Source: JAKSCF01 sp028279945 (GTDB taxonomy: Bacteria; Bacillota; Clostridia; Peptostreptococcales; JAAYPU01). Taken from it: DNA of 64,000 nt. A program made the translations under genes and the position numbers. The notes under the pieces are model-generated. The model was given only the letters and a program-made list of their open reading frames with translations. It was not told the origin of the DNA and did no database searches. The DNA is taken from assembly GCA_028279945.1 (NCBI GenBank), contig JANQMT010000105.1, positions 1 through 64,000 of the forward strand, in the 5' to 3' direction. This document shows, in pieces, positions 43,736 through 53,095 of the stretch (the first letter of the stretch is position 1; each line of letters starts with the position of its first letter).

Positions 43736-44572
43736 ATGTACAAACTAGGATGTCATCTGTCAACATCTAATGGATTAACGAAAATGGGAAAAACAGCAGT
43801 AAAAATTAATGCCAATACATTTCAGTTTTTTACCAGAAATCCTAGAGGAGGTAAGGCTAAAACATTAGATCAATCTGATGTGAAAGGATTAGAGGATATT
43901 TTAGTCAAACATAAATTTGGTGATATACTAGCCCATTCCCCTTATACATTAAACATGGCATCTGCCAATCCCAAAACCAGAGAATTTGCTAAAATGGTAT
44001 TCAAAGATGATTTAGAGAGAATGAAAGTTATGCCGTGTCATCTTTATAACATTCATCCGGGCAGCCATACGGGTATAGGCGTTGAAGAGGGCATTAAGTC
44101 AATTGCAGAGATTATAAATGATGGCCTTACAGAAGAGATCGAAACATGGGTTCTCCTTGAAACCATGTCGGGAAAAGGAAGTGAGATAGGCTATACGTTT
44201 GAAGAAATAAGACTTATTATTGATCAAGTCAATTATCCTGAGAAAATGGGTGTTTGTATGGATACCTGCCATTTGTTCAGTGCAGGGTATGATATCGTCA
44301 ATGATTTAGAGGGCGTTTTAGAAAAATTTGATAAGCTCCTTGGGATAGATAGAATTAAGGCAGTTCATCTCAACGATAGCATGAATCCTTTCAATAGTCG
44401 TAAAGACCGCCATGCGGGTGCAGGAGAAGGTGAAATAGGATTGGATGCTTTGATACAATTTATAATCCATCCAAAGTTAAAGCACCTGCCTTTTATACTG
44501 GAAACCCCATATGATACGGAAGGTCATGCCAGAGAGATTAGGGCATTAAGAGAAATACTGGATAATGAATAA
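43736..44572 (+). CDS. nfo: Endonuclease IV
   Basis: Nfo cuts DNA at abasic sites in base excision repair. The 278-residue TIM barrel has family segments with zinc ligands: LGCHLSTSNG, LAHSPYTLNMA, NIHPGSHTG, ETMSGKG, GVCMDTCHLFSAGYD, HLNDSMNPFNSRKDRHAGAGEG and ETPYDTEGHAREI. AAAGGAG precedes the ATG at 43736; longer reading frames lack a site. It follows the kinase gene closely and ends in a strong terminator. Confidence 0.96.
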   Translation: MYKLGCHLSTSNGLTKMGKTAVKINANTFQFFTRNPRGGKAKTLDQSDVKGLEDILVKHKFGDILAHSPYTLNMASANPKTREFAKMVFKDDLERMKVMPCHLYNIHPGSHTGIGVEEGIKSIAEIINDGLTEEIETWVLLETMSGKGSEIGYTFEEIRLIIDQVNYPEKMGVCMDTCHLFSAGYDIVNDLEGVLEKFDKLLGIDRIKAVHLNDSMNPFNSRKDRHAGAGEGEIGLDALIQFIIHPKLKHLPFILETPYDTEGHAREIRALREILDNE

Positions 44573-44608
44573 AACTACCATAAAATATAACGATGTTCAA
44601 AAACCAAT

Positions 44609-44648
44609 AAGAACCAATCTTTTATTTTTTAGATAAAGATTGGTTCTT
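44609..44648. terminator. Bidirectional terminator after nfo
   Basis: AAGAACCAATCTTT (44609-44622) pairs perfectly with AAAGATTGGTTCTT (44635-44648), flanked by A and T runs. It also fits as the end of a leftward transcript from the promoter at 44828-44856. Confidence 0.85.
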
Positions 44649-44821
44649 AAAAAAACTCTGTAATCTCATTCATTTTTGGTGGAATCACCTTCCTTCGTGT
44701 AAATTCAACTCAATCGATTTTTGTCGATCACCTCACTTTGGTGATAATCTGTAATTTTCCATTAGCCAACATTTAAAAATTAAGGATGTTAATCGTCTCA
44801 TTTTTGGTTGACTATTTGGTT
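44609..44821 (-). ncRNA. Candidate small RNA or micro-ORF transcript
   Basis: On the minus strand a near-consensus promoter and a terminator enclose about 210 nt with no sizeable frame. Two AGGTGAT ribosome-site-like blocks are present. The second is followed at proper distance by an eight-codon frame (MNEITEFF) that ends in a run of T. The unit could be a regulatory RNA, or the remnant of a small gene broken by a frameshift in the T run. I cannot match it to a known RNA family. Confidence 0.4.
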
Positions 44822-44827
44822 AATCAT

Positions 44828-44856
44828 ATTATAGCAAACTCCAATGAAGATTTCAA
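44828..44856 (-). promoter_or_regulatory. Orphan sigma-A promoter
   Basis: On the minus strand TTGAAA (44851-44856), a 17-nt spacer and a perfect TATAAT (44828-44833). No annotated gene lies downstream on this strand before the terminator. Confidence 0.65.
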
Positions 44857-45050
44857 TATATATTTTTAATTTTCTGAATATACGCCGTGTAAATATTACA
44901 AAATTCGAGAATGTTCGCAATTTTGCTGCTGGTATCCACCCAATATCATAGAGCAGATCATGGTTAGATTCTCTTTAATAATTACCATATAAAGACTTAT
45001 TTATAGTATAATATAATGGTGTGAGAATAAGGGGATAAGGAGTTAAGAGA

Positions 45051-45971
45051 ATGTTCCAAGCAACCGTAATAGGCGGCATCACAGTAGATATCGAAGGCGT
45101 TCCGTATAGCCCGCTTATAAAAAAAGATTCTAATCCTGGAACTGTACATATTTCCTTTGGCGGAGTAGGAAAAAACATTGCTGAAAACCTTATTAATTTA
45201 GGGTTGTCAACACATTTTATATCAACGGTAGGTAATGATTTTTTTGGTAAATCTGCTTTAGATTATTTAAAACAAATAGGATTTGAAACAAAAAATATTA
45301 CCATTGAAGCTAAGGGTTCTACAGCTTCATATGTTTCTATTTTAAATGACAAGAGAGATATGGAATTGGCGCTTAATGATATGGCTATATTTGATGATTG
45401 GCAATGTGACTTAAAAGCTATTGACCAGGTCATAGGATCTTCGGATATTATTGTTCTGGATACCAACATTTCCATATCATTGATTAACCATATTTTGGAC
45501 CGATATAAGAGTAAAAAGTTTCTGGTGGACCCGGTATCTGTAACAAAAGCAGCAAAGGTTAAAAATAGAATAGGTGCTTTTGAGATGGTTAAGCCCAATA
45601 AATTAGAAGCTCAGATGTTAGCAGGCATTCAAATAGATAGTCGGCAGCAATTAGAAAAAGCAGGAGAGATTCTATTGAACCAAGGTGTAAAAAAAGTGTT
45701 TATTACATTAGGAGAAGAAGGCGTTTATTATAAAGATAATAAGGAACAGGGGATTGTTAAGATACCGTGCTGTACGGTTCAAAGTGCAACAGGAGCAGGG
45801 GATGCTTTTACAGCCGGTATTGTGTATGGTCTTTCCCGTTGGTTGAGTATAAAAGAATTGGCGCATTATGGATGTACGGCTGCATATTTTGCATTGCAGA
45901 GTGAAAAAACAGTTAGTGACCAATTGTCTTCACAGGAAATTGAAGAAAATGTAAAGGAGATATTTTATTAA
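45051..45971 (+). CDS. psuK: PfkB-family kinase, probably pseudouridine kinase
   Basis: A 306-residue PfkB/ribokinase-type sugar kinase. The N-terminal substrate segment GGVGKNIAENLINLG and the C-terminal anion-hole motif SATGAGDAFTAGIVYG with its catalytic aspartate are clear. The stop codon shares its last base with the start of a pseudouridine-5'-phosphate glycosidase gene, so the natural substrate is most likely pseudouridine, phosphorylated before cleavage to uracil and ribose-5-phosphate. AAGGAG precedes the ATG. Confidence 0.9.
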   Translation: MFQATVIGGITVDIEGVPYSPLIKKDSNPGTVHISFGGVGKNIAENLINLGLSTHFISTVGNDFFGKSALDYLKQIGFETKNITIEAKGSTASYVSILNDKRDMELALNDMAIFDDWQCDLKAIDQVIGSSDIIVLDTNISISLINHILDRYKSKKFLVDPVSVTKAAKVKNRIGAFEMVKPNKLEAQMLAGIQIDSRQQLEKAGEILLNQGVKKVFITLGEEGVYYKDNKEQGIVKIPCCTVQSATGAGDAFTAGIVYGLSRWLSIKELAHYGCTAAYFALQSEKTVSDQLSSQEIEENVKEIFY

Positions 45972-46888
45972 TGTATGAAAAGGTTTTGGAGATCAGCTCT
46001 GAAGTAAAAGAAGCCCTAAATAATCATCAACCTGTTGTTGCTTTGGAATCTACTATTATTTCTCATGGAATGCCTTATCCTGCAAATGTTGAGACCGCTT
46101 TAAATGTATGTGAAATAGTGAGAGAAAATGGAGCAGTGCCGGCAACCATAGGTATTGTTAAAGGAAAATTGAAAGTGGGTATGACCGAAGAAGATATAGA
46201 ATATTTTGCTCAAGCAAAAGATATTCTGAAAATCAGCAGAAAAGATATGCCATATGCGGTATCCCAAGGGATGAATGGTGCTACTACAGTAGCCGGGACT
46301 ATGATCATTGCACATATGGCGGGAATTCAAGTATTTGTGACAGGCGGGATAGGCGGCGTCCATAGGGGTGCATCAGAGAGCTTTGATATATCGGCAGATT
46401 TAATGGAATTAGCCAATACCGATGTAGTGGTTGTATGCGCCGGCGCCAAGTCCATTTTAGATATAGGCGCTACCTTAGAATATCTTGAAACCAATGGGGT
46501 ACCTGTTTTGGGATACCAAACAACCCAGTTTCCTGCTTTTTACAGCAGAAAGAGTGGATTCAAAGTGGATTATTCTATGAATAACATTGATGAAGCAGCC
46601 AGCTTTATAAAAGCAAAAAAAGAACTGAATTTAAAAGGCGGCGTTGTTCTTGGATGCCCAATCCCACAGGAATTTGAATTAGACTCTAAAATCATTGAAG
46701 CGGTGATTCAACAGGCATTGCATAAGCTAAATGAAAAAAGTATATCGGGAAAAGAAGTAACACCATTTCTATTAAATGAGATAAAAGAAATTACAAAAGG
46801 AGATAGTTTGGCTGCTAATATACAGTTGGTATTTAACAATGCGCAAATAGGTGCTCAACTATCATATAAGTTACAAACAATATCATAA
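45971..46888 (+). CDS. psuG: Pseudouridine-5'-phosphate glycosidase
   Basis: PsuG splits pseudouridine-5'-phosphate into uracil and ribose-5-phosphate. The 305-residue protein has the family signatures ALESTIISHGMPYPANVETA near the start, the catalytic lysine region ATIGIVKGKLKVGM, GATTVAGTMIIAHMAGI and FVTGGIGGVHRGA. Its ATG overlaps the psuK stop (TAATG), indicating translational coupling. Uracil produced here links conceptually to the pyrimidine genes at 8-11 kb, though they are far apart. Confidence 0.96.
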   Translation: MYEKVLEISSEVKEALNNHQPVVALESTIISHGMPYPANVETALNVCEIVRENGAVPATIGIVKGKLKVGMTEEDIEYFAQAKDILKISRKDMPYAVSQGMNGATTVAGTMIIAHMAGIQVFVTGGIGGVHRGASESFDISADLMELANTDVVVVCAGAKSILDIGATLEYLETNGVPVLGYQTTQFPAFYSRKSGFKVDYSMNNIDEAASFIKAKKELNLKGGVVLGCPIPQEFELDSKIIEAVIQQALHKLNEKSISGKEVTPFLLNEIKEITKGDSLAANIQLVFNNAQIGAQLSYKLQTIS

Positions 46889-46904
46889 TATTTGGAGGAG
46901 AAAT

Positions 46905-47357
46905 ATGGAAGATAAAATTCTAATGAAAAAAAACAAAAGTATTGCTCTTGTAGCACATGATCATAGAAAAGGAGATTTATTGAACTGGGTTAAACGTAAC
47001 AGAGAGAAATTAGAAAAACACCACTTACATGGAACCGGAACGACAGCAAGGCTAATCCAAGAGGAGACATCGTTAAATGTAACCGCATTTATGAGCGGAC
47101 CATTAGGCGGTGACCAACAGATCGGTTCTAGAATCGTAGAAGGGGATATAGACTTTATTGTTTTCTTCTGGGATCCGCTATGTGCACAGCCTCATGATCC
47201 GGATGTAAAAGCGTTATTGAGAATTGCGGTATTATATGATATTCCTATTGCTATGAATCAATCCACTGCCGACTTTGCCTTTACATCACCATATATCGAT
47301 CAAGAATATGAAAGAAAAGTCATTAATTACTCAGCTAGATTAAAAAATAGACCATAA
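46905..47357 (+). CDS. mgsA: Methylglyoxal synthase
   Basis: MgsA converts dihydroxyacetone phosphate to methylglyoxal and phosphate, a bypass of lower glycolysis under phosphate limitation. The 150-residue protein shows VAHDHRKGDLL, TGTTARLI (phosphate binding), SGPLGGDQQIG with the catalytic aspartate, and FFWDPL. GGAGG lies before the ATG at 46905, 17 nt after psuG. Upstream in-frame codons would overlap psuG without a site. It appears part of the psuK-psuG operon. Confidence 0.95.
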   Translation: MEDKILMKKNKSIALVAHDHRKGDLLNWVKRNREKLEKHHLHGTGTTARLIQEETSLNVTAFMSGPLGGDQQIGSRIVEGDIDFIVFFWDPLCAQPHDPDVKALLRIAVLYDIPIAMNQSTADFAFTSPYIDQEYERKVINYSARLKNRP

Positions 47358-47369
47358 GAGGTGAATGAA

Positions 47370-47807
47370 ATGGGAAGCTTAATGGGAATCATACTGGCTA
47401 TATGTATAGGAATGTGTGTCTGCATGCAGCCTGTTTTTACTAATAATATTTCCAAAGCTACTGGTACATTTGAAGCTGCATTTGTCAGTATATCTACAAC
47501 TTTTATTCTAATAACCTGTATTGTTTTTATTTTTGGGAAAGGGGACCTGACTAAAATCGTTGAGGTGCCTAAATACTTTTATTTTGCAGGTGCTATGGGT
47601 ATAGTTGTAGTAGTGGGCTCCATTTTTACCATAAGGATTTTAGGACCCGCAATGTCCATTTCTATTGTAATAGCAGCTCAAATAGGAATGTCTGTTATTC
47701 TGGAGCATTTTGGATTGTTTGGGGTTGAGCAAGTTTCAATCAGTATGAGTAGAATTTTAGGCATTTTATTGATGATAGGAGGCATTATTTTTATTAAAGG
47801 CTTCTAA
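47370..47807 (+). CDS. DMT-superfamily YdcZ-like (DUF606) membrane protein
   Basis: A 145-residue protein with five hydrophobic helices matching the DUF606/YdcZ group of the drug/metabolite transporter superfamily. Recognisable segments are the polar QPVFTNNISKATGTFEAAFVS after helix 1 and the late GPAMSISIVIAAQIGMSVILEHFGLF. Single-domain members work as dimers. ATG at 47370 has AGAGGTG upstream. It follows mgsA by 12 nt and is probably in the same operon. The substrate is unknown. Confidence 0.85.
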   Translation: MGSLMGIILAICIGMCVCMQPVFTNNISKATGTFEAAFVSISTTFILITCIVFIFGKGDLTKIVEVPKYFYFAGAMGIVVVVGSIFTIRILGPAMSISIVIAAQIGMSVILEHFGLFGVEQVSISMSRILGILLMIGGIIFIKGF

Positions 47808-47877
47808 AAAGCAGGGGTTTATTGTATAGCCCAAGTATTATTAAGCAACCTTTATTATATAATATAGGAGAAAAATC

Positions 47878-48630
47878 ATGGACGTTTATCAATATATTAT
47901 ACTTGCTGTGGTTGGTATTATAGCAGGTTTTATCAATACGGTAGGCGGCGGGGGTTCTGTTATCGTCATATCGATTATGATATTTTTTGGTATGCCTTCT
48001 GCTGTCGCTAACGGTACCAATAGAGTAGCACTATTATTTCAAAATGGTTCTGCTGTCTATAATTTTAAAAGAATGGGCTATTTTGACCTTAAGACCAGCT
48101 TAATATTTGCATTACCTGCGGTTGTCGGGTCAATTGCCGGGTCAAATATAGCGGTTAACATACCTGATAGTATTTTTAACAAGTTGCTTGCAGGCGTTAT
48201 GGTTGTTGTATTATTACAAATCATATTTCAACCGGAAAAGAAGCTTAAAATAAATCAAGAAGACGAAATGACAAAAAAGCATCAAATCATTGGTGGTATT
48301 GTTTTCTTTTTTGTTGGCATATATGGCGGTATGATTCAAGCAGGAGTAGGGTTTGTCATCATAGCAGCCATGACTGTCATTACCAACTACACATTAGTGC
48401 GCATTAATTCAGTAAAAGTATTTGTTGTTGGATTATATACCATTTCATCTTTAGTGGTTTTTTTAATGAATGGCAAAGTCAATATCATTTTAGGACTTTG
48501 TATTGCGGCCGGCAACGTACTAGGGGCTTATTTAGGCAGTCGTTTTGCTGTTTTGAAGGGCGACAAATGGATAAAAATTATCCTGGCCATAACCATATCG
48601 GGACTGGTCATCAGGCTTTTATTACAATAA
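47878..48630 (+). CDS. TSUP-family (TauE/SafE) membrane transporter
   Basis: A 250-residue protein with about eight helices and the two family repeats, each starting with a glycine-rich segment: AGFINTVGGGGSVIVI and IYGGMIQAGVGFVIIA. TSUP members export sulfite, sulfoacetate or other organic anions; the substrate cannot be read from sequence. TAGGAG precedes the ATG. It sits between the YdcZ-like gene and pcrA. Confidence 0.9.
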   Translation: MDVYQYIILAVVGIIAGFINTVGGGGSVIVISIMIFFGMPSAVANGTNRVALLFQNGSAVYNFKRMGYFDLKTSLIFALPAVVGSIAGSNIAVNIPDSIFNKLLAGVMVVVLLQIIFQPEKKLKINQEDEMTKKHQIIGGIVFFFVGIYGGMIQAGVGFVIIAAMTVITNYTLVRINSVKVFVVGLYTISSLVVFLMNGKVNIILGLCIAAGNVLGAYLGSRFAVLKGDKWIKIILAITISGLVIRLLLQ

Positions 48631-48687
48631 AAAAGGGACACAGGAATAATATTTTGCTTTGCAAAATATAAATTAACCACGAACTCT

Positions 48688-48713
48688 ACCTAATTATGCT
48701 ATACTAATTAGGT
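48688..48713 (+). promoter_or_regulatory. Extended -10 promoter inside a palindrome upstream of pcrA
   Basis: ACCTAATTA (48688-48696) and TAATTAGGT (48705-48713) are perfect 9-bp inverted copies around TGCTATAC. TGCTATACT forms an extended -10, so a protein bound to the palindrome would cover the promoter. It does not resemble the Firmicute LexA box. Confidence 0.5.
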
Positions 48714-48751
48714 GTGCTGAAAAACATAGATACTATTTTGGGGAGGTTAAG

Positions 48752-50968
48752 ATGGACTTAAGTATGCTGAATGAACGACAGAGAGAAGCTGTTTTACATA
48801 TAGAAGGGCCCTTATTGATATTAGCCGGAGCAGGCTCCGGGAAAACCAATACGATGACACATAGAATCGCTTACATGATTGAAGAAAAAAACATACAACC
48901 ATACGAGATATTAGCAGTAACATTTACCAATAAAGCTGCGGCAGAAATGAAGGCAAGAGTGGAGAAGCTTATTGGGGCTAATTTTAATATATGGATGACC
49001 ACCTTCCATTCCGCTTGTATGAGAATATTAAGACAACAAATAGAAGCCTTAGGTTATAGCAAGGACTTTACCATATACGATAGTACCGACCAAAAGACCG
49101 TCATAAAAGAATGTATCAAACAAGAAAATTTAGATGATAAAGTCATTACGATTCCATATGTACAAAAAATAATAGGGGATTGTAAAGACAAAGGGATGTC
49201 ACCAAAAGAATTTGAAAAGCCTCTGAATGTGAATACAAAAGAATATAAAATTGCCAAAGTCTATGAAAGATATGAAAATACACTCAGAAAAAATAATGCT
49301 TTGGATTTTGACGATTTGATTCTTAAAACCGTTGAATTATTTGAGAAATTTCCTGAGATATTGGAACATTACCAAAATCGATTCAGATACATCATGGTAG
49401 ATGAGTATCAGGATACCAACTATATGCAATATCGATTTGTTTACCTTCTTGCTCAAAAGAATAAGAATATCTGTGTTGTGGGTGATGATGACCAATGTAT
49501 ATACGAGTGGAGAGGTGCAGATATTCGAAATATATTAGACTTTGAGAAGGATTTTAGTGATACCAAGACTATTAAATTAGAGCAAAACTATAGATCTACC
49601 GGGACTATTTTAGATGGCGCACATTCTGTCATTAGAAACAACTCAGGAAGAAAAAGGAAAAAACTGTGGACAAGTAAAGAAGAAGGCAATAAAATCAACT
49701 ATTTCAGAGGCATGACTGAAAAAGATGAGGCCATGTATATTGCAAGAGAAATAGAAAGGCAAAAAGGCATTGAACTCAGCTATTCTGATTTTGCAGTTTT
49801 GTATCGAACACATGCACAATCCAGATCTCTGGAAGACGCCTTATCGATGTATGATATTCCTTATAGAATTTTCGGCGGACTAAGATTCTATGATAGAAAA
49901 GAAGTAAAGGATTTATTGGCTTATCTTAAACTGGTGCAAAATCCTATAGATGAACTCAGTATAAAAAGAGTTATCAACGAACCCAAAAGAGGGATTGGTC
50001 TAAAGACCATGGAAAAATTATCTAACTTGGCAGGGCTTAGAAATGATGATCTTTTTCACACCATGCTGAATGAAGAAGTAGTAGAAGGATTATCTGCTAA
50101 AATATCTAAAGGCATCAAGCATTTCACAGGAATTATTGCTCGTCATCATAATAAGAAAGAGACATTAAAGGTGTCGGAGATATATGAAGGGCTGTTAGAT
50201 GAATCCGGATATATAAGAGATTTAGAAGCACAAAATACGGTTGAAGCAAAAAGTAGAATAGAAAACCTTATGGAATTAAAATCTGTTATATATGAATATG
50301 AACAATCTTCAGAGAATCCGAACCTATTTGAATTCCTTGAAAAGATATCCTTAATAACAGATATTGATAACTATGACCCATCGGAAGAAGCGGTTTTGTT
50401 AATGACGCTGCATAGTGCAAAAGGATTAGAATTTCCGGTGGTATTTATGCCGGGAATGGAAGAAGGACTTTTTCCGGGAAGGCGTGCCCTCGATTCGCAG
50501 GAAGGCTTAGAGGAAGAACGAAGACTATGTTACGTCGGCATGACAAGAGCTAAAGAAAGATTACACTTGTCCCACGCCGACCAAAGAATGCTTTATGGTC
50601 GAACGGAATATACCAGAGTATCCAGATTCATGAATGAGATAGATCAGAGCCTCCTGGAAGGCTATGAGCCGGCTAAGGAGAAACCTAAACCAAACCCATA
50701 TTACGAAGAAAGCAGAAATCATTTTTCTCCATTTCAACAGATGAAATATATAAAAAATGGGGAGAATAAAATTGTAAAACCGAATACTGCAAATAATAGC
50801 ACCAATAGTGAAGTCAGAACCGGTGATAAAGTAAAACATAAAACATTTGGCGAAGGTTTGGTGGTATCCCTAGAAAAAAAAGACAATACCATGGTGACCA
50901 TCGTATTCGATAAAGTAGGCATAAAGACACTGGCATTAGAATTTGCCCCACTGGAAAAAATCGGCTAA
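48752..50968 (+). CDS. pcrA: ATP-dependent DNA helicase PcrA/UvrD
   Basis: PcrA is the 3'-5' superfamily 1A helicase of Gram-positive bacteria, used in repair and in removing RecA from DNA. The 738-residue protein has motif I AGAGSGKT (residues 29-36), motif II VDEYQDTN, motif III CVVGDDDQCIYEWRGA, motif IV LEQNYRS, motif V TLHSAKGLEF and motif VI YVGMTRAKERL. The C-terminal tail (GDKVKHKTFGEG) is the Tudor-like RNA-polymerase-binding region. It is followed by ligA after 39 nt, the usual pair. Confidence 0.97.
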   Translation: MDLSMLNERQREAVLHIEGPLLILAGAGSGKTNTMTHRIAYMIEEKNIQPYEILAVTFTNKAAAEMKARVEKLIGANFNIWMTTFHSACMRILRQQIEALGYSKDFTIYDSTDQKTVIKECIKQENLDDKVITIPYVQKIIGDCKDKGMSPKEFEKPLNVNTKEYKIAKVYERYENTLRKNNALDFDDLILKTVELFEKFPEILEHYQNRFRYIMVDEYQDTNYMQYRFVYLLAQKNKNICVVGDDDQCIYEWRGADIRNILDFEKDFSDTKTIKLEQNYRSTGTILDGAHSVIRNNSGRKRKKLWTSKEEGNKINYFRGMTEKDEAMYIAREIERQKGIELSYSDFAVLYRTHAQSRSLEDALSMYDIPYRIFGGLRFYDRKEVKDLLAYLKLVQNPIDELSIKRVINEPKRGIGLKTMEKLSNLAGLRNDDLFHTMLNEEVVEGLSAKISKGIKHFTGIIARHHNKKETLKVSEIYEGLLDESGYIRDLEAQNTVEAKSRIENLMELKSVIYEYEQSSENPNLFEFLEKISLITDIDNYDPSEEAVLLMTLHSAKGLEFPVVFMPGMEEGLFPGRRALDSQEGLEEERRLCYVGMTRAKERLHLSHADQRMLYGRTEYTRVSRFMNEIDQSLLEGYEPAKEKPKPNPYYEESRNHFSPFQQMKYIKNGENKIVKPNTANNSTNSEVRTGDKVKHKTFGEGLVVSLEKKDNTMVTIVFDKVGIKTLALEFAPLEKIG

Positions 50969-51007
50969 CTATCTCTGTAACCTGTAATCTAATCAAGGAG
51001 GTTAATC

Positions 51008-52990
51008 ATGAGTGACGTGAAAAGTCGCATAGACGCTCTCGTAGAAGAATTAAATGAACACAACTATAGATACAATGTCTTGGACAATCCTGTTATATCA
51101 GATTTTGAATTTGATAAAAAGCTGGAAGACTTAAATAAGCTTGAAGAAGAAAACCCCCAATATAAAAGACAGGATTCCCCTACTCAAAGAGTAGGAGCAG
51201 AACCCCTAAAAAGCTTCAGCCAGGTTACACATCGCATACCTATGTTGAGCTTGGATAACTCTTATAGCAAAGAAGAAATCGTTGACTTTGATAAACGCAT
51301 TAAAAAGATCGTTGGCGATGATGTAGAATATGTAGTAGAACCCAAAATAGACGGTTTATCCGTTGTGCTTCAGTACGAAAACGGTATGTTTACAAAAGGT
51401 GCCACCAGAGGGAATGGTATAGTAGGAGAAAATATTACACAAAATCTTAAAACCATCAATACCATACCGCTTTTAATTCCAGAGAAAAGCCCTCTGGATA
51501 TAAGAGGAGAAGTATATATTCCAAAGAAGCGTTTTATAGAACTTAACAAGATGCAAGAACAAATGGGTGGTGTGATTTTTGCCAATCCGAGAAATGCAGC
51601 AGCAGGGTCATTGAGACAATTGGATTCAAAAATAACCGCAACACGACCGTTGAATATATTTATTTTTAATATACAATATAGTGAAAATACATCTTTTCAA
51701 AGTCATTCACAAGGATTTAAATATCTTAAAAAGCAAGGCTTTAAAACAGCTGATCACCAGATATGTGCATCGGTTCAAGATATTGTATCTGCCTGTGAGC
51801 ATTGGGAAGAGAAAAGAGGAGAATTATCTTATGACATTGATGGGTTAGTGGTCAAGGTCAATAATTTAGAGCAGCGAAAACTGCTGGGAGAAAAAGCTAA
51901 GAGTCCCAGATGGGCCATTTCCTATAAATTTAAAGCAGAAGAGGCAGAAACGACAGTAAAAGATATAATGGTTCAAGTCGGCAGAACCGGCGCAGTGACA
52001 CCAAGAGCAGTATTAGAGCCTGTTCGAGTAGCCGGATCATTGGTAAGCTATGCCACATTGCATAATGAAGATTTTGTACAAGAAAAGGATATAAAAATTG
52101 GTGATCATGTGGTCATTCATAAAGCCGGTGATGTTATACCTGAAATTGTTAGAGTTATAAAAGACAAACGTACCGGAAACGAAGTCCAATTTCAAATGCC
52201 GGCGGAGTGTCCGTCTTGTGGGAGGGAAACCGTTCGTATTGAGGATGAAGCGGTGCTTCGCTGTATCAATAAAGAATGTCCGGCTCAAAATCTCAGAGGA
52301 CTGATTCACTTTGTTTCAAGAGATGCTATGAACATAGACGGGCTGGGCGGTGCCTTGATTGAAAAGTTAGTTGACGAAGGATTGGTACAAGATATTGCCG
52401 ATTTATATTATCTTAAAGAGGAGCAATTAAGCCCTTTAGAAGGAATGGGTGATAAATCAGCTCAAAATCTAATATCGGCAATAAGCGAATCAAAGAATAA
52501 CGACTTATCAAGGCTTATATTTGGTTTGGGAATAAAGCTGGTAGGCAGTAAAGCCGCAAAACTTCTGGCTAACCGCTTTAAAACCATGGACGATTTTATA
52601 AATGCTGCCTACGATGAAATGATAGCTATAGATGAAATCGGAGAGAAAATGACCCTAAGTGTTCTGGAATTTGTTAAAGAAGAGAGAAACCTTCAACTCA
52701 TAGAAAAGTTAAAAGAAGCCGGCGTCAATATGACATCTGTTGAAAAAGAGGTAGTGACAAAAGAAGCCTTTGAAGGCAAAACTTTTGTTTTGACAGGGAC
52801 ACTGCAAAACTATTCCAGAAACGAAGCAAAAGAAATCATAGAAAACCTAGGCGGAAAAGTCAGCTCCAGTGTCAGCAAAAAAACGGACTATGTCCTAGCA
52901 GGAGAAGAAGCCGGATCAAAGCTTGAAAAGGCAATGAAGCTGGGAGTGGAAGTTATAAGTGAAGAGGATTTTGAGAAAATGAACGCTTAA
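51008..52990 (+). CDS. ligA: NAD-dependent DNA ligase
   Basis: LigA seals nicks in DNA using NAD+. The 660-residue protein has an Ia domain (residues 1-65), the adenylated lysine K113 in EPKIDGLSVV, an OB fold, a four-cysteine zinc finger (CPSCGRE and CINKECPAQN), helix-hairpin-helix repeats and a C-terminal BRCT domain (about residues 583-658). All domains are present. AAGGAGG precedes the ATG. A bidirectional terminator separates it from the convergent regulator gene. Confidence 0.98.
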   Translation: MSDVKSRIDALVEELNEHNYRYNVLDNPVISDFEFDKKLEDLNKLEEENPQYKRQDSPTQRVGAEPLKSFSQVTHRIPMLSLDNSYSKEEIVDFDKRIKKIVGDDVEYVVEPKIDGLSVVLQYENGMFTKGATRGNGIVGENITQNLKTINTIPLLIPEKSPLDIRGEVYIPKKRFIELNKMQEQMGGVIFANPRNAAAGSLRQLDSKITATRPLNIFIFNIQYSENTSFQSHSQGFKYLKKQGFKTADHQICASVQDIVSACEHWEEKRGELSYDIDGLVVKVNNLEQRKLLGEKAKSPRWAISYKFKAEEAETTVKDIMVQVGRTGAVTPRAVLEPVRVAGSLVSYATLHNEDFVQEKDIKIGDHVVIHKAGDVIPEIVRVIKDKRTGNEVQFQMPAECPSCGRETVRIEDEAVLRCINKECPAQNLRGLIHFVSRDAMNIDGLGGALIEKLVDEGLVQDIADLYYLKEEQLSPLEGMGDKSAQNLISAISESKNNDLSRLIFGLGIKLVGSKAAKLLANRFKTMDDFINAAYDEMIAIDEIGEKMTLSVLEFVKEERNLQLIEKLKEAGVNMTSVEKEVVTKEAFEGKTFVLTGTLQNYSRNEAKEIIENLGGKVSSSVSKKTDYVLAGEEAGSKLEKAMKLGVEVISEEDFEKMNA

Positions 52991-53033
52991 TACCAATTCG
53001 TTCAGCTTGCTATAATTAATAAATGTATGAAAA

Positions 53034-53083
53034 AAACCTCCAATGGTAATGTGGTTAGAAAGAACACACCACCAAGGAGGTTT
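53034..53083. terminator. Bidirectional terminator after ligA
   Basis: AAACCTCC (53034-53041) pairs with GGAGGTTT (53076-53083), with an inner GTGGT/ACCAC stem. A and T runs flank both sides. Confidence 0.75.
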
Positions 53084-53095
53084 ATTTTATTGTTA

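Noticed and set aside
44600..44856. The orphan unit as 6S RNA
   Set aside because: Its two ends are not complementary over a long stretch and no central bubble is apparent, so it does not look like 6S.
48640..48690. A possible sigma-54 element before pcrA (GG then TTTTGC)
   Set aside because: The spacing between GG and GC is one base too long and the flanking consensus is poor.
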